Shown here: positions 1 to 9,500 of the stretch, one piece after another | Numbering within the stretch: position 1 is the first letter of the stretch | How the letters are laid out: each line of letters begins with the position of its first letter | Origin: CAZHLD01 sp964533185 | GTDB taxonomy: Bacteria; Acidobacteriota; Terriglobia; Acidiferrales; UBA7541 | Reading direction: 5' to 3' | NCBI GenBank assembly: GCA_964533185.1 | Contig: CAZHLD010000022.1 | Location: forward strand, 1-43,792 | Length of the DNA: 43,792 nucleotides | Program-made: the position numbers and the translations under genes | Notes under the pieces: generated by a model | What the model saw: the letters and a program-made list of their open reading frames with translations, nothing else | Told to the model about the DNA's origin: nothing | Databases searched by the model: none

Positions 1-1304
1 GGGCGGCAAATCTCTGAAAATCAGGAGAACTTCGCGCGCGGAAATACCAAATTGCAGAACCCGATGTTTTTCGTGGCCAACACCGAAGAGCGGTTGGCAA
101 AGAATCATCCGCTGCGAGCGATCAAGCGTCGTGCGGATGAAGTGCTGGTGCAGATGGGGCGCGGGTTCGATGCGGCGTACAGCGAACAGGGCCGCCCGTC
201 GATCCCGCCCCGAGGCGCTGTTGAAGGCGCTGCTGCTGCAGGCGCTGTACCCGATTACGTCGGAGCGCCAGCTGGTGGACGCGATCAACTGGAACCTGCT
301 GTACCGCTGGTTCTGCGACTTGGACCCGGACGCGCTGGTGTGGGACGCGACGACGTTCACCAAGAACCGCGAGCGGTTCGAGCAACACGGGCTGGTGCAG
401 GGGTTCTTCGAGCGGGTGGTGGCCAGCGCGCTGGTCGAGCAGTACGCGTCGAATGATCACTTCACCGTGGACGGATCCCTGATCCAGTCCTGGGCGTCGC
501 TGCAGAGCTTTCGGCCGCAGGACGAGAGGCGAGACGAGCCTCCCATCGAAGGCGGCAGCAACCCGTCGGTGGACTTTCGCGGGGAGAAGCGCACGAACGA
601 AACGCATCAGTCCACCACCGATCCCGAAGCGCGGCTGGCGCGGAAGAGTAAGCGCACCGGGGCGCTGCTCGCTCACAGCGGGCACGTGCTGATGGAGAAC
701 CGCCACGGGCTGTGCCTGCAGATCGGCGTGGCAGCGGCGGACGGACACGCGGAACGCGACCTGGCCGAGACGTTGTTGCGGCGCTTCCGGCGCCGGCATT
801 GGCGCAAGCCCAAGACGCTCGGCGCGGACAGCGGTTACCAGGCCGGTGAGTTCCTGCACACGATCGAGGCGAAGCTGCGCATTACCCCGCACGTGCCGAT
901 CTCGGCAGAGCGCGTGACGAGCCCTGGCTGGGAGGGTGACGCGCGACGCCGGATGCTGCGGCGGATGAAGACGCTCGGCTACCAGGTCAGCCAGCGAGCG
1001 AGTAAGAAAATCGAGCAGTTCTTCGGCTGGGCGAAGCAGTCGGGCGGGCTGCGCAAGGCGCGACATGTGGGCCGTTGGAAGCTCCAGCAGGTGGCCTACC
1101 TGTGGGCCGCGGCTTACAATCTGCTCCGCCTGGCGCACCTGGAACAGCGGGGAGCTGCAATCTAGCGGGGAAACGATGCTCGCCGGACGGAATGCGAACG
1201 CAGAACAAACCGGAAACGGGATCGACTCACTCTCCTCGCCCCTGCGTTGCAAGGTTGCCATCATGAAATTCGAAAAAATCAAACGTTCTTCAGCACCCTG
1301 TTAG
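1..1304 (+). mobile_element. IS5-family insertion sequence, left end outside window
   Basis: One transposase gene fills this element. After its stop codon the DNA runs about 140 bp to ttcttcagcaccctgttag at 1286-1304, which has the look of an IS5-family terminal inverted repeat. Its partner should lie left of base 1, because the first 50 bases already look like internal leader sequence. The right boundary is therefore inferred from the motif only; neither the left repeat nor a target duplication can be seen. Confidence 0.6.
52..1165 (+). pseudogene. IS5-family DDE transposase, frameshifted
   Basis: The protein begins at a TTG codon (52) with an IS5-type N-terminus, NTEERLAKNHPLRAIKRRAD, and reads through GRPSIPP. 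At about 207-211 the coding frame jumps by one base: a run of C carries one extra C, after which EALLKALLLQALY continues in the next frame to 1165. The DDE triad appears intact: D in FTVDGSLIQ, D in GADSGYQ and E in KKIEQFFGW. The gene is thus broken by a single +1 shift in a C run. This may be a real inactivating mutation or a sequencing error; programmed frameshifting is less likely because the N-terminal piece runs on for another 80 codons before its stop. A start inside the second frame (131) would lose the conserved N-terminal domain. Confidence 0.85.
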
Positions 1305-1867
1305 GAGGAGCTAAATCAAGTTGACTCATACAACCCTGCAAAGGGTGCCTTCTGAGTGATCTTTGCATTGGTCCCCGATGAAGAGCCGGGACCCAACTCG
1401 TCATGTTCGAGCATGCCGTGAAATGTATCAGGGACAGAGATTAGCCCGCATTTCTCACAAGATTGTGAGTCAAAATCGAATAAGTCCCGTGTAATCGGTG
1501 ACTTACGATAGGTTTCTTTGTCTGCCCGAACTTTGCACTGTGTCGAAGCGACTCGAAAGCGAACCCGCGAAAAGCCGCATTAAATCTACTCCTGCATAAT
1601 CCCATGCGGTCTTGTGGGAATTCCGGGTTAGACGGAAGGGCGTCCGACCCCCGGAGGGCCTTTTCCCCTCCCCCAGGGTGAGCGAAACACGCCTTCCCGG
1701 CTTCCGCACAACTTGCTATTCCTCATCCCATATTGAACACCCATCTACTTTGATACGGTCGGCGGTGGATCGTTCGGTGCTGGATCGGCGGTTGTGAGGG
1801 TCGGCGCCGAGTTGTTCGGTATCAGATTCGTTGGCGGAGTAATGACTTGAACGGGAGGGCCCCAGCA
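1305..1867. other. Non-coding stretch before the RND gene set
   Basis: I find no convincing gene here. It probably contains the promoter of the downstream RND set. Two short dyads are visible: ACCCT-GCAA-AGGGT (1333-1346) and a 16-bp CTCACAA/TTGTGAG dyad (1454-1469), listed separately. No clear -35/-10 pair could be assigned with confidence. Confidence 0.5.
1454..1469. promoter_or_regulatory. Operator-like dyad CTCACAA-GA-TTGTGAG
   Basis: This is a perfect 7-bp inverted repeat with a 2-bp spacer, the size and symmetry expected of a binding site for a dimeric repressor or activator. It lies about 400 bp upstream of the first gene of the RND set. No adjacent regulator gene explains it, so the role is inference. 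Confidence 0.3.
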
Positions 1868-2794
1868 ATGGTGCGTTGGATCATTGGTTCGTTCCTGACC
1901 CCTCGATTCCTTGTAGTTGTTCTGGCCGGGGTGCTGATGGCCTTCGGAATCGCCCAACTTCGCAGCATGTCGATGGACGCTATTGCGCAGCAAAGTCTGA
2001 CTTCTGTTAAAGAGTTCGAGGACTTCGACTCCAGGAATTTCGACCGTTCGACCCACATCGACAACAAATGGTTTCCCCTGAAGCCGGGGACGCAATTCGT
2101 CTATGAGGGGTTCACGATCGAGGAGGGTAAGCGTGTTCCTCATCGCGTGGTGTTCACCGTCACCGACCTCACCAAGGTGATCAGCGGTGTACGGGCGGTT
2201 GTCGCTCATGATTCGGACTACAGTGGAGGTGAGCTGGCGGAGGCGGAGATTGTCTTCTTCGCGCAGGACAACGAAAGCACCGTGTGGCAGTTGGGCGAGT
2301 ACCCAGAGGAATATGAGAACGGAAAGCTTGCCGGAACCCCAGCTTGGATCCACGGAGTTCAAGATGCGAAAGCGGGGATCGCCATGAAAGCAGAGCCGCG
2401 GATGGGGACGCCCAGTTACTCCCAGGGGTGGGCACCCGCGGTCAGTTTCATGGACCGCGGGGCGGTGGACCAGGTGGGCCAGAAGACCTGCGTTCCCTTG
2501 GACTGCTACGAGAATGTTTTGGTGATCGACGAGACCAGCAAGCAGGAGCCAGGAGCCCACCAGTTTAAGTACTATGCCCGCGGCGTCGGCATTATTCGAG
2601 TCGGCTGGAAAGGTGCGGGAGAAAAGACGAAAGAAACCCTGGACCTGGTCAAGGTAGAGCAGCTCGGGCCACAGGCCCTGGCGGAGGCTCGTGCGGCCGC
2701 GCTGGACCTGGAAAAGCGCGCCTACAAGATCAGCAAGAACGTGTACGTTCACACGCCACCGGCGGAGCACACGCCTGGCGCAAAAGGCCAATAG
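1868..2794 (+). CDS. RND-type N-terminal membrane anchor fused to a soluble periplasmic domain
   Basis: The protein has 308 residues. The start at 1868 is chosen because GGGAGG (1853-1858) sits at proper distance and because the protein then begins MVRWIIGS, matching the first residues of the two RND pumps downstream (MVRWIVGS, MMRWLVGN). Residues 1 to about 40 reproduce RND TM1 plus the start of the porter domain (AFGIAQLRSMSMDA against YFGIEQLRKMPVDV). The rest is a soluble domain beginning near HIDNKWFPLKPGTQFVYEG. I recognise that pattern as a widespread exported domain of unknown function (FPLKPGT, WQLGEYPEEYENGK, HQFKYYARGVGIIRV). The product is probably anchored in the inner membrane with the domain in the periplasm. 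Only 25 bp separate it from RND pump 1. Function is unknown; a pump accessory subunit is an inference from position and the shared anchor. Confidence 0.75.
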   Translation: MVRWIIGSFLTPRFLVVVLAGVLMAFGIAQLRSMSMDAIAQQSLTSVKEFEDFDSRNFDRSTHIDNKWFPLKPGTQFVYEGFTIEEGKRVPHRVVFTVTDLTKVISGVRAVVAHDSDYSGGELAEAEIVFFAQDNESTVWQLGEYPEEYENGKLAGTPAWIHGVQDAKAGIAMKAEPRMGTPSYSQGWAPAVSFMDRGAVDQVGQKTCVPLDCYENVLVIDETSKQEPGAHQFKYYARGVGIIRVGWKGAGEKTKETLDLVKVEQLGPQALAEARAAALDLEKRAYKISKNVYVHTPPAEHTPGAKGQ

Positions 2795-2819
2795 GAGTCC
2801 ACGGCAAGGGAGGTCAGCT

Positions 2820-5800
2820 ATGGTGCGTTGGATTGTTGGGTCTAGCCTGAAGCTTCGGCACGTGGTGGCCGCACTGGCGGCGTTGCTGCTAGCCTACGGC
2901 CTCACGCAGCTTGACCTTGACAAGATGCCCGTGGATGCCTTGCCCGAGTTCTCGCGGCCGTATGTGGAAATTCAAACCGAGGCCCTGGGGCTTTCCGCCG
3001 AGGAAGTGGAAGCGATGATCACCACTCCCCTGGAGGCGGACATGCTCAACGGGACGCCGTGGGTTGAGGAAATCCGCTCCATGTCGCTTCCCGGCCTGTC
3101 GTCGATCGTTCTCATCTTCGAGAAGGGGACCGACATCATGCGCGCCCGGCAGGTAGCGCAGGAGCGCCTCATAGAGGTGTTTGCGCTGCCGAATGTGTCG
3201 AAACCGCCTGCTATGATCAATCCCCTCTCCTCAGCCGGCCGGCTCATGGTGATCGGGTTGACCTCAGACAAACTGTCCCTGATCGAAATGTCGGTGCTGG
3301 CCCGCTGGACGATTCTACCCCGCTTATTGGGCGTACGCGGCGTGGCCAATGTCTCCATTTGGGGCGAGCGTAAGTGGCAGTTGCAAGTACAAGTCGATCC
3401 AGAACAATTACAAGATAAGAATGTTACGCTGATGCAAGTCATCAAGACCGCTGGCAACGCGTTGTGGGCATCGCCATTGAGCTTTCTAGAAGCCTCGACG
3501 CCTGGTACTGGCGGATGGATCGACACCCCCAATCAAAGACTCGGGATCCGGCACCTCCAGCCCATCAGAAAGGCGGAAGAGCTGGCCCAAGTGACCATCG
3601 AGGGCGCCCCATCGAAGCGCCTGGGTGATGTGGCCAGAGTAGTAGAAGACCATCAACAGCTCATTGGGGATGCCATCGTTAAGGACGCTCCCGCGCTCAT
3701 GTTGGTCGTTGAGAAATTTCCATGGGCCAATACGACGGAGGTCACGGAGGAAGTGGAAGAGGCTCTCGCGGCGCTGCGCCCTGGTCTGTCCGGACTGGAC
3801 ATGGACCCCACCCTCTTTCGGCCGGCGACCTTCCTCGAACGGGCGATCGAAAATCTCAGCATGGCGATCCTCATTGGTGCCGTTCTGGTGTTTCTGATGC
3901 TCGGCGCCTTTCTATTCAACTGGCGCACCACGTTGATCAGCACCGTGGCGATCCTGGCGTCTGCGATCGCGGCCGGGACAGTGCTCTACGTGCGTGGAGT
4001 TCCGACCAATCTGATCACTATTGCAGGCCTCATGTTGGCTCTCGGCGTCATCATCGACGACGCGATCGTCGACATAGAAAATATTGTGCGACGCCTCCGC
4101 CAAGAACGTGAAGCGGGAGGCGGGAGGTCGGCTGCGACCATCATTTTCGAGGCTGCAGTCGAGATGCGCAGCCCTATCCTCTACGCGACGATCATCATGT
4201 TGCTGACTATCATGCCGGTCATGTTCCTGGAGGGCGTGCAGGGCTCGTTCTTTCAGCCGCTCGCTTCCTCTTATGTGCTGGCGGTGCTCGCCTCCCTGGT
4301 GGTTGCGATGACAGTCACGCCGGCGCTGAGCCTGTTGTTCTTACGCAAAACCTCGCTCCAGGCCGGTGGTTCTCCCGTCAGTGGCATGCTGCGCGCTATC
4401 TACAACGCGCTGTTTGCGTGGGCCGCCCGCAGACCGCGCCCGGCCTTCGTAGCAGTCTGCGCCATCCTCGTTGCCGGCCTTGCATCTATACCATTGCTCC
4501 GTCAGGAGTCACTGCTTCCGAACTTCAAGGAAACGGATCTGGTGGTTCGCTGGGAAGGCAGTTCGAGCGCTTCCCATCCGGCAATGAGCCGAATCACAAC
4601 TCTGGCCAGCCGCGAGCTGCGGTCCATTCCGGGAGTCCGCAACGTCAGCGCCCTTCTGGGGCGCGCCATAACGTCGGATAAGCGGTCCAATATCAATGCC
4701 GGCGAGCTTTGGGTGAGCATTGATCCTTCGGCCGACTACGACGCGACGGTGGCCTCGGTTAAGCAAGTGGTTGCCGGATATCCCGGTCTGTCTCCGGAAG
4801 TGCTGACCTATCTGCATGCAAAGCTAAGGGAGGAGCTGTCGGGAACAAGCGAATCCCTCGTCGTGCGCGTTTATGGCGAAGACACAAATATCATCCGCAA
4901 AAAGGCGGAGGAGGTCGAGAAGGTCCTGGCGAAGATCGACGGCGTCGTCGGTTCAAAAGTGCAGTATCCAAAAGAAATGCCAACTCTAGAAATGGAGGTA
5001 GACATCGAGAAGGCCAATCGCTTTGGCCTCAAACCCGGCGATTTGCGCCGAGCGGCGACCTCATTGGTCTCGGGAATTGTGGTCGGCAGCCTTTTCGAAG
5101 AACAAAAAGTGTTCGATGTGGTGGTGTGGGGCGCGCCCGAAACCCGCCACAATCTGACCAATATTCAAGAGCTTCTGATCAACACCCCCTCGGGCGGTCA
5201 CGTCCGCTTGAAGGACGTGGCTGCCGTGCGCATCGTGCCGGGTACCACCGTCATCAATCGAGATGCCGTCGCGCGTCGCATGGATGTGACGGCCAACGTG
5301 CATGGACGAGATCTCGCCGATGTCGCAGCCGATGTCAAAAGCGGAATCCAGCAGATCAACTTCCCGCTTGAGTATCGTGCAGAGCTGTTGGGAGAGTATG
5401 CGGGGCAGCTCGCTGCCCAGAAGCGCGTACTGACTTTTGCGATTGCCGCTGCCCTCGGGGTTTTCCTGCTCCTGCAGGCGTTCTTCAGGAGCTGGCGCCT
5501 GGCGACAGTCGTCTTCGTGACCCTACCCATGGCGTTGGTGGGCGGTGTGCTGGCGGCATTCTTGACCGACGGCGGCCTTCTTTCATTCGGTTCGATCGTT
5601 GGGTTCGTCGCGGTGTTGGGAATCGCTCTCCGCAACGTTTTCACGCTGGTGAGCCGCTATCGGCATCTCGAGCAGCACCATGGCGGAACCTCTCGCGCCG
5701 AGTTGGTCCAGCGCGGCACCCAAGAACGGTCTGCGCCGGTTCTGATAATTGTCCTAACAACAGCACTGGCCTTCTTGCCCCTGGTGCTGTTCGGCAACAT

Positions 5801-6056
5801 TGCCGGCCTCGAGATCGTGCGCCCGATGGCCATCGTCGTTCTCGGTGGCTTGATGACAACCATGCTACTTACCCTGGTCGGTGTCCCCGCCATATACCTG
5901 CTTTTTGGAGCTGCCACAGAGCGAGACATTGACCTTGTTGAAGCGCTTCCGGCAACAGTAATCACTGAATTCAGGGAAATCACTGAGAAGGAAGACCAGG
6001 CTGTCACGTCGAGCAATCAGGAGACAAAGGCAAAAGCAAAGTCCGCCTCGGCATGA
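2820..6056 (+). CDS. RND efflux transporter permease, CusA/CzcA-like (pump 1)
   Basis: This is a proton-driven inner-membrane pump subunit of 1078 residues, normal for HME-type RND proteins. The start at 2820 follows a strong GGGAGGT (2808-2814); an earlier in-frame start would overlap the preceding gene. TM1 is followed by the porter motif KMPVDALPEFSRPYVEIQTEA; TM4 carries LGVIIDDAIVDIENIVRRLR (D413, D414); TM10 has GIALRNVFTLVSRYRHLE, with Arg where AcrB has Lys940. The TM4 pair of adjacent Asp is AcrB-like, while the CzcA-type first Asp is replaced by Ala. The C-terminus carries a hydrophilic tail rich in Lys and Glu. The substrate is unknown. A second pump gene lies 0.5 kb downstream, so a hetero-oligomer as in MdtBC is possible. 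Confidence 0.93.
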   Translation: MVRWIVGSSLKLRHVVAALAALLLAYGLTQLDLDKMPVDALPEFSRPYVEIQTEALGLSAEEVEAMITTPLEADMLNGTPWVEEIRSMSLPGLSSIVLIFEKGTDIMRARQVAQERLIEVFALPNVSKPPAMINPLSSAGRLMVIGLTSDKLSLIEMSVLARWTILPRLLGVRGVANVSIWGERKWQLQVQVDPEQLQDKNVTLMQVIKTAGNALWASPLSFLEASTPGTGGWIDTPNQRLGIRHLQPIRKAEELAQVTIEGAPSKRLGDVARVVEDHQQLIGDAIVKDAPALMLVVEKFPWANTTEVTEEVEEALAALRPGLSGLDMDPTLFRPATFLERAIENLSMAILIGAVLVFLMLGAFLFNWRTTLISTVAILASAIAAGTVLYVRGVPTNLITIAGLMLALGVIIDDAIVDIENIVRRLRQEREAGGGRSAATIIFEAAVEMRSPILYATIIMLLTIMPVMFLEGVQGSFFQPLASSYVLAVLASLVVAMTVTPALSLLFLRKTSLQAGGSPVSGMLRAIYNALFAWAARRPRPAFVAVCAILVAGLASIPLLRQESLLPNFKETDLVVRWEGSSSASHPAMSRITTLASRELRSIPGVRNVSALLGRAITSDKRSNINAGELWVSIDPSADYDATVASVKQVVAGYPGLSPEVLTYLHAKLREELSGTSESLVVRVYGEDTNIIRKKAEEVEKVLAKIDGVVGSKVQYPKEMPTLEMEVDIEKANRFGLKPGDLRRAATSLVSGIVVGSLFEEQKVFDVVVWGAPETRHNLTNIQELLINTPSGGHVRLKDVAAVRIVPGTTVINRDAVARRMDVTANVHGRDLADVAADVKSGIQQINFPLEYRAELLGEYAGQLAAQKRVLTFAIAAALGVFLLLQAFFRSWRLATVVFVTLPMALVGGVLAAFLTDGGLLSFGSIVGFVAVLGIALRNVFTLVSRYRHLEQHHGGTSRAELVQRGTQERSAPVLIIVLTTALAFLPLVLFGNIAGLEIVRPMAIVVLGGLMTTMLLTLVGVPAIYLLFGAATERDIDLVEALPATVITEFREITEKEDQAVTSSNQETKAKAKSASA

Positions 6057-6131
6057 CGAGATGAGAAGACGTCTAAATCGCCTTCCAACGGATGGACACA
6101 CTTTCAGTTACTCAGTAGGAGGAAACAAGCG

Positions 6132-6578
6132 ATGAAGCACAATGATCGATGGCTGGCTGCGGGCCTGATGATTGTCGGTCTGTCACTTACGGGGTGCCAA
6201 CAACTGGCACGCACTCACGCCGACGAGTCTCCCGCTAAAGTTGTGCATATTGAAGGGTCGGAGTTTAGCCGTGTAACTCTAACGCAGAGGGCGATAGAAC
6301 GGATCGCGCTCGAAACAGATCAGGTTCGTGAACAACGAGTCTCGCGCTCGGCCTCATTGCGGATGGTTGTGCCCTATTCTTCCTTGATATATGGCCCGCA
6401 CGGCGAAACCTGGGTATACACCAGTCCCCAACCTCAAACCTTCGTAAGACATAAGGTCGATGTCGACTACATTGCAGGTGATATTGCGGTGCTGAAGGAC
6501 GGTCCACCTGCCGGCACGGTTGTCGTGTCAGTTGGAGTGGCTGAGTTGTACGGTACCGAGTCTAAGGTTGGACACTGA
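6132..6578 (+). CDS. Short lipoprotein resembling a minimal RND periplasmic adaptor
   Basis: The protein has 148 residues and follows an excellent AGGAGG (6117-6122). The signal peptide ends in a lipobox, SLTGC, with Cys22 the predicted lipidated residue. Residues 45-65 (VTLTQRAIERIALETDQV) resemble the segment before the lipoyl domain in CzcB/CusB-type adaptors. Residues about 78-146 (VVPYSSLIYGPHGETWVYT, then GDIAVLKDGPPAGTVVVSVG, then AELYGTE) resemble their membrane-proximal end. The alpha-hairpin, lipoyl and most beta-barrel parts, which span over 200 residues in normal adaptors, are absent. It lies between two RND pump genes and ends 20 bp before pump 2, so it is very likely their partner. 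The homology is recognised by eye, not by search. It is not an obvious deletion product, since it has its own signal, lipobox and compact fold. Confidence 0.7.
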   Translation: MKHNDRWLAAGLMIVGLSLTGCQQLARTHADESPAKVVHIEGSEFSRVTLTQRAIERIALETDQVREQRVSRSASLRMVVPYSSLIYGPHGETWVYTSPQPQTFVRHKVDVDYIAGDIAVLKDGPPAGTVVVSVGVAELYGTESKVGH

Positions 6579-6598
6579 ACGGCGAAGGGACGCCTGCC

Positions 6599-9500
6599 AT
6601 GATGCGTTGGCTGGTTGGAAATAGCCTGAAGTTTCGTTTCCTGGTGATCGCGATTGCCGCGGGAATGATGTACTTCGGCATCGAGCAGCTCCGCAAGATG
6701 CCCGTGGACGTCTTTCCCGAGTTCGCTCCGCCGCTGGTGGAGATCCAGACCCCGAGTGTCGGCCTTTCCTCTGCCGAAGTGGAGGCCCTCGTCACCGTCC
6801 CGCTGGAGCAGGCGCTCAACGGACTACCGGGGCTTGACATCATGCGCTCCAAGTCGGTCGAACAGTTGTCGTCGGTCAAAATGATCTTCAAGCCTGGTAC
6901 CGACCTGCTGCGGGCTCGCCAGATGGTGCAAGAGCGCGTCGCACTGACAGTACCGACGCTGCCAAACTGGTCCGCGCCCCCTGTGATGTTGCCACCCCTT
7001 TCGGCGACGAGCCGAATCATGAAAATCGGGGTTTCGTCGAAAACACTGTCCGTGATCGACCTGTCGATGATCGGCTATTGGACCATCAGGCAACGCCTGT
7101 TGCGCGTACCCGGAGTGGCCAATGTCGCCATTTGGGGCGAGCGGCTGGAAATGCCGCAGGTGCGAGTGGTGCCGGAACTGCTGCAAAAGCACGGTGTCAC
7201 TCTCGATGAGGTCATGACGGCAACATCGGATGCCTTGGACGTGGGTTTGTTCAAGTTTTCAGATGGACACCACGTGGGTGCCGGCGGGTGGATCGATACC
7301 CCCAATCAAAGGCTCCAAATCCGGCACGTCTTGCCCCTTATCCATAAGTCAGACGAAGTCACGCCGGATGCCCTGGCCAATATGCCCCTCGCCGTGAGGA
7401 ATGGCCGGCAGCTGTATCTGAAAGACGTGGCCGAGGTGGTGGTGGATCATCAGCCGATGATTGGGGATGGCATCATTAACGATGGTCCTGGCCTTCTGCT
7501 CATCGTTGAAAAATTCCCCTGGGGCAACACGCTGCAAGTGACCAAGGGTGTGGAAGCGGCGCTCGATGCGTTACGCCCGGGTCTTCCCAATGTCGATATC
7601 GACCACACGATCTTCCGGCCGGCGACCTTCGTCGAAATGTCGATCGACAATCTCACCAAAGCGATGGTCATCGGTTGTGTTCTCGTGATGCTGATTCTCG
7701 GTGCCTTTCTTTACGACTGGCGTCCCACGTTGATCAGTTGCGTAGCGATCCCGTTGTCTCTGATGGCAGCAATGCTCGTGCTTTACCTGCGTGGGGTCAC
7801 CATCAATACGATGGTTTTGGCGGGGCTTGTGATCGCCGTCGGTGTCGTCGTCGACGACGCCATCATCGACATCGAAAACATCGTGCGGCGCCTCCGTCAG
7901 CATCGCAAGGAGAAAAGCAACAAATCGCTGGCGAAGATTATTCTCGAGGCCTCCCTCGAGGTGCGCAGTGCCATCGTCTACGCGACGCTGATCGATGCGA
8001 TGACCTTGCTGCCGGTCTTCTTCATGGAGGGCCTGTCCGGCGCGTTTTTTAAGCCGCTCGCCCTGTCGTATGCGCTGGCGCTGCTGGCATCCATGGTGGT
8101 CGCGCTGACGGTCACGCCGGCAATGGCCCTGCTTCTCCTGCGCAATGCGCCGCTCGAGGGCCGCGGTTCCCCGATCGTGCCGTGGCTTCAGATGAAGTAC
8201 GAGGCGATTCTATCTCGCATCATCCGCACACCGCGGCCGGCCTACCTTACGGTCGGCGTCTTTGTACTTGCCGGAGTTGTGATCTGGCCACAGCTCGGGC
8301 AGTCCCTGCTGCCTTCGTTCAAGGAAAGGGACTTTCTGATGCACTGGCTGACCAAGCCGGGTACCTCCTGGCCGGAGATGAACCGGATTACCATTCAAGC
8401 CAGCAAGGAGCTGCGATCCATTCCGGGCGTGCGCAACTTCGGCGCCCACATCGGGCAGGCCCTGATCATGGATGAAGTGGTCGGCATCAATTTCGGCGAA
8501 AATTGGATTAGCGTCGATCCTTCCGTGGACTATGACAAGACAGTGGCCAGGATTCAGTCCACGGTTGACGGCTACCCAGGCCTGTTTCGCGACGTGCTGA
8601 CCTATCTGAAAGAAAGGATCCGGGAAGTGCTGACCGGTTCTTCCCAAGCCATTGTCGTGCGCATCTATGGCCACGACCTAGAGGTCCTCCACCACAAAGC
8701 GACCGAGATCAGGGACTCTATCAAGGGGATCGAAGGCATTATTGACTTGCATGTTGAGCACCATGAGGAGATTCCGCAGATTGAAGTCAAGGTTGATCTC
8801 GCCCGGGCCCAGCGCTATGGAATCAAACCCGGCGATGTGCGACGGGCGGCGGCGACCATAGTGGCTGGCGAAGAAGCCGGCGACATTCTCCTCGGCAACC
8901 GGACCTACGATGTGCAGGTGTGGAGCATCCCCGAAGCGCGCAGTTCTCTAACCAATATTCGCGAGCTTCAGCTCGACACTCCGAGCGGGGGGCACATACA
9001 GTTGCAAGACGTGGCCGACGTGCGCATCGCTCCGACGCCGAATGTCATAACTCATGAAAACCTCAAGCGTCGTCTGGACGTTCGTGCCAACGTGCGTGGG
9101 CGTGATCTTGGTTCCGTCGTGGCCGACGTCGAGGCTCGCCTCGAAAAAATCGAGTTCCCACATGAATACTATCCGGAGCTGGTCGGAGAGTACAAGGAGC
9201 GGCGGGCAGCCCAAGATCGCCTGCTCGCCTTTTCGATCGTCGCTGCGATCGGGACTTTCCTCCTCCTGGTGTCGTCCTTCGGGAGCTGGCGCCTTGCGAC
9301 TCTATCCTTCCTGACCTTGCCCTCGGCCTTAGTGGGCGGCGTGCTCGGGGCGTACGTAGGTGGCGGCATCATTTCGCTCGGTTCGCTGGTTGGATTTCTC
9401 ACGGTGTTTGGAATTGCTGCGCGCAACGGCATCATGCTGATCAATCACTGTCAGCATCTTGAGCGGCATGAAGGCGAAACCTTTGGTCCCGCGCTGATCC

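Noticed and set aside
122..1282. Long minus-strand open frame opposite the transposase
   Set aside because: It is antisense to an obvious transposase, has no family features and arises from high-GC third positions.
6132..6578. Mini-adaptor as a simple deletion pseudogene
   Set aside because: It has an intact signal, lipobox, good ribosome site and continuous frame, and sits in tight spacing between the pumps.
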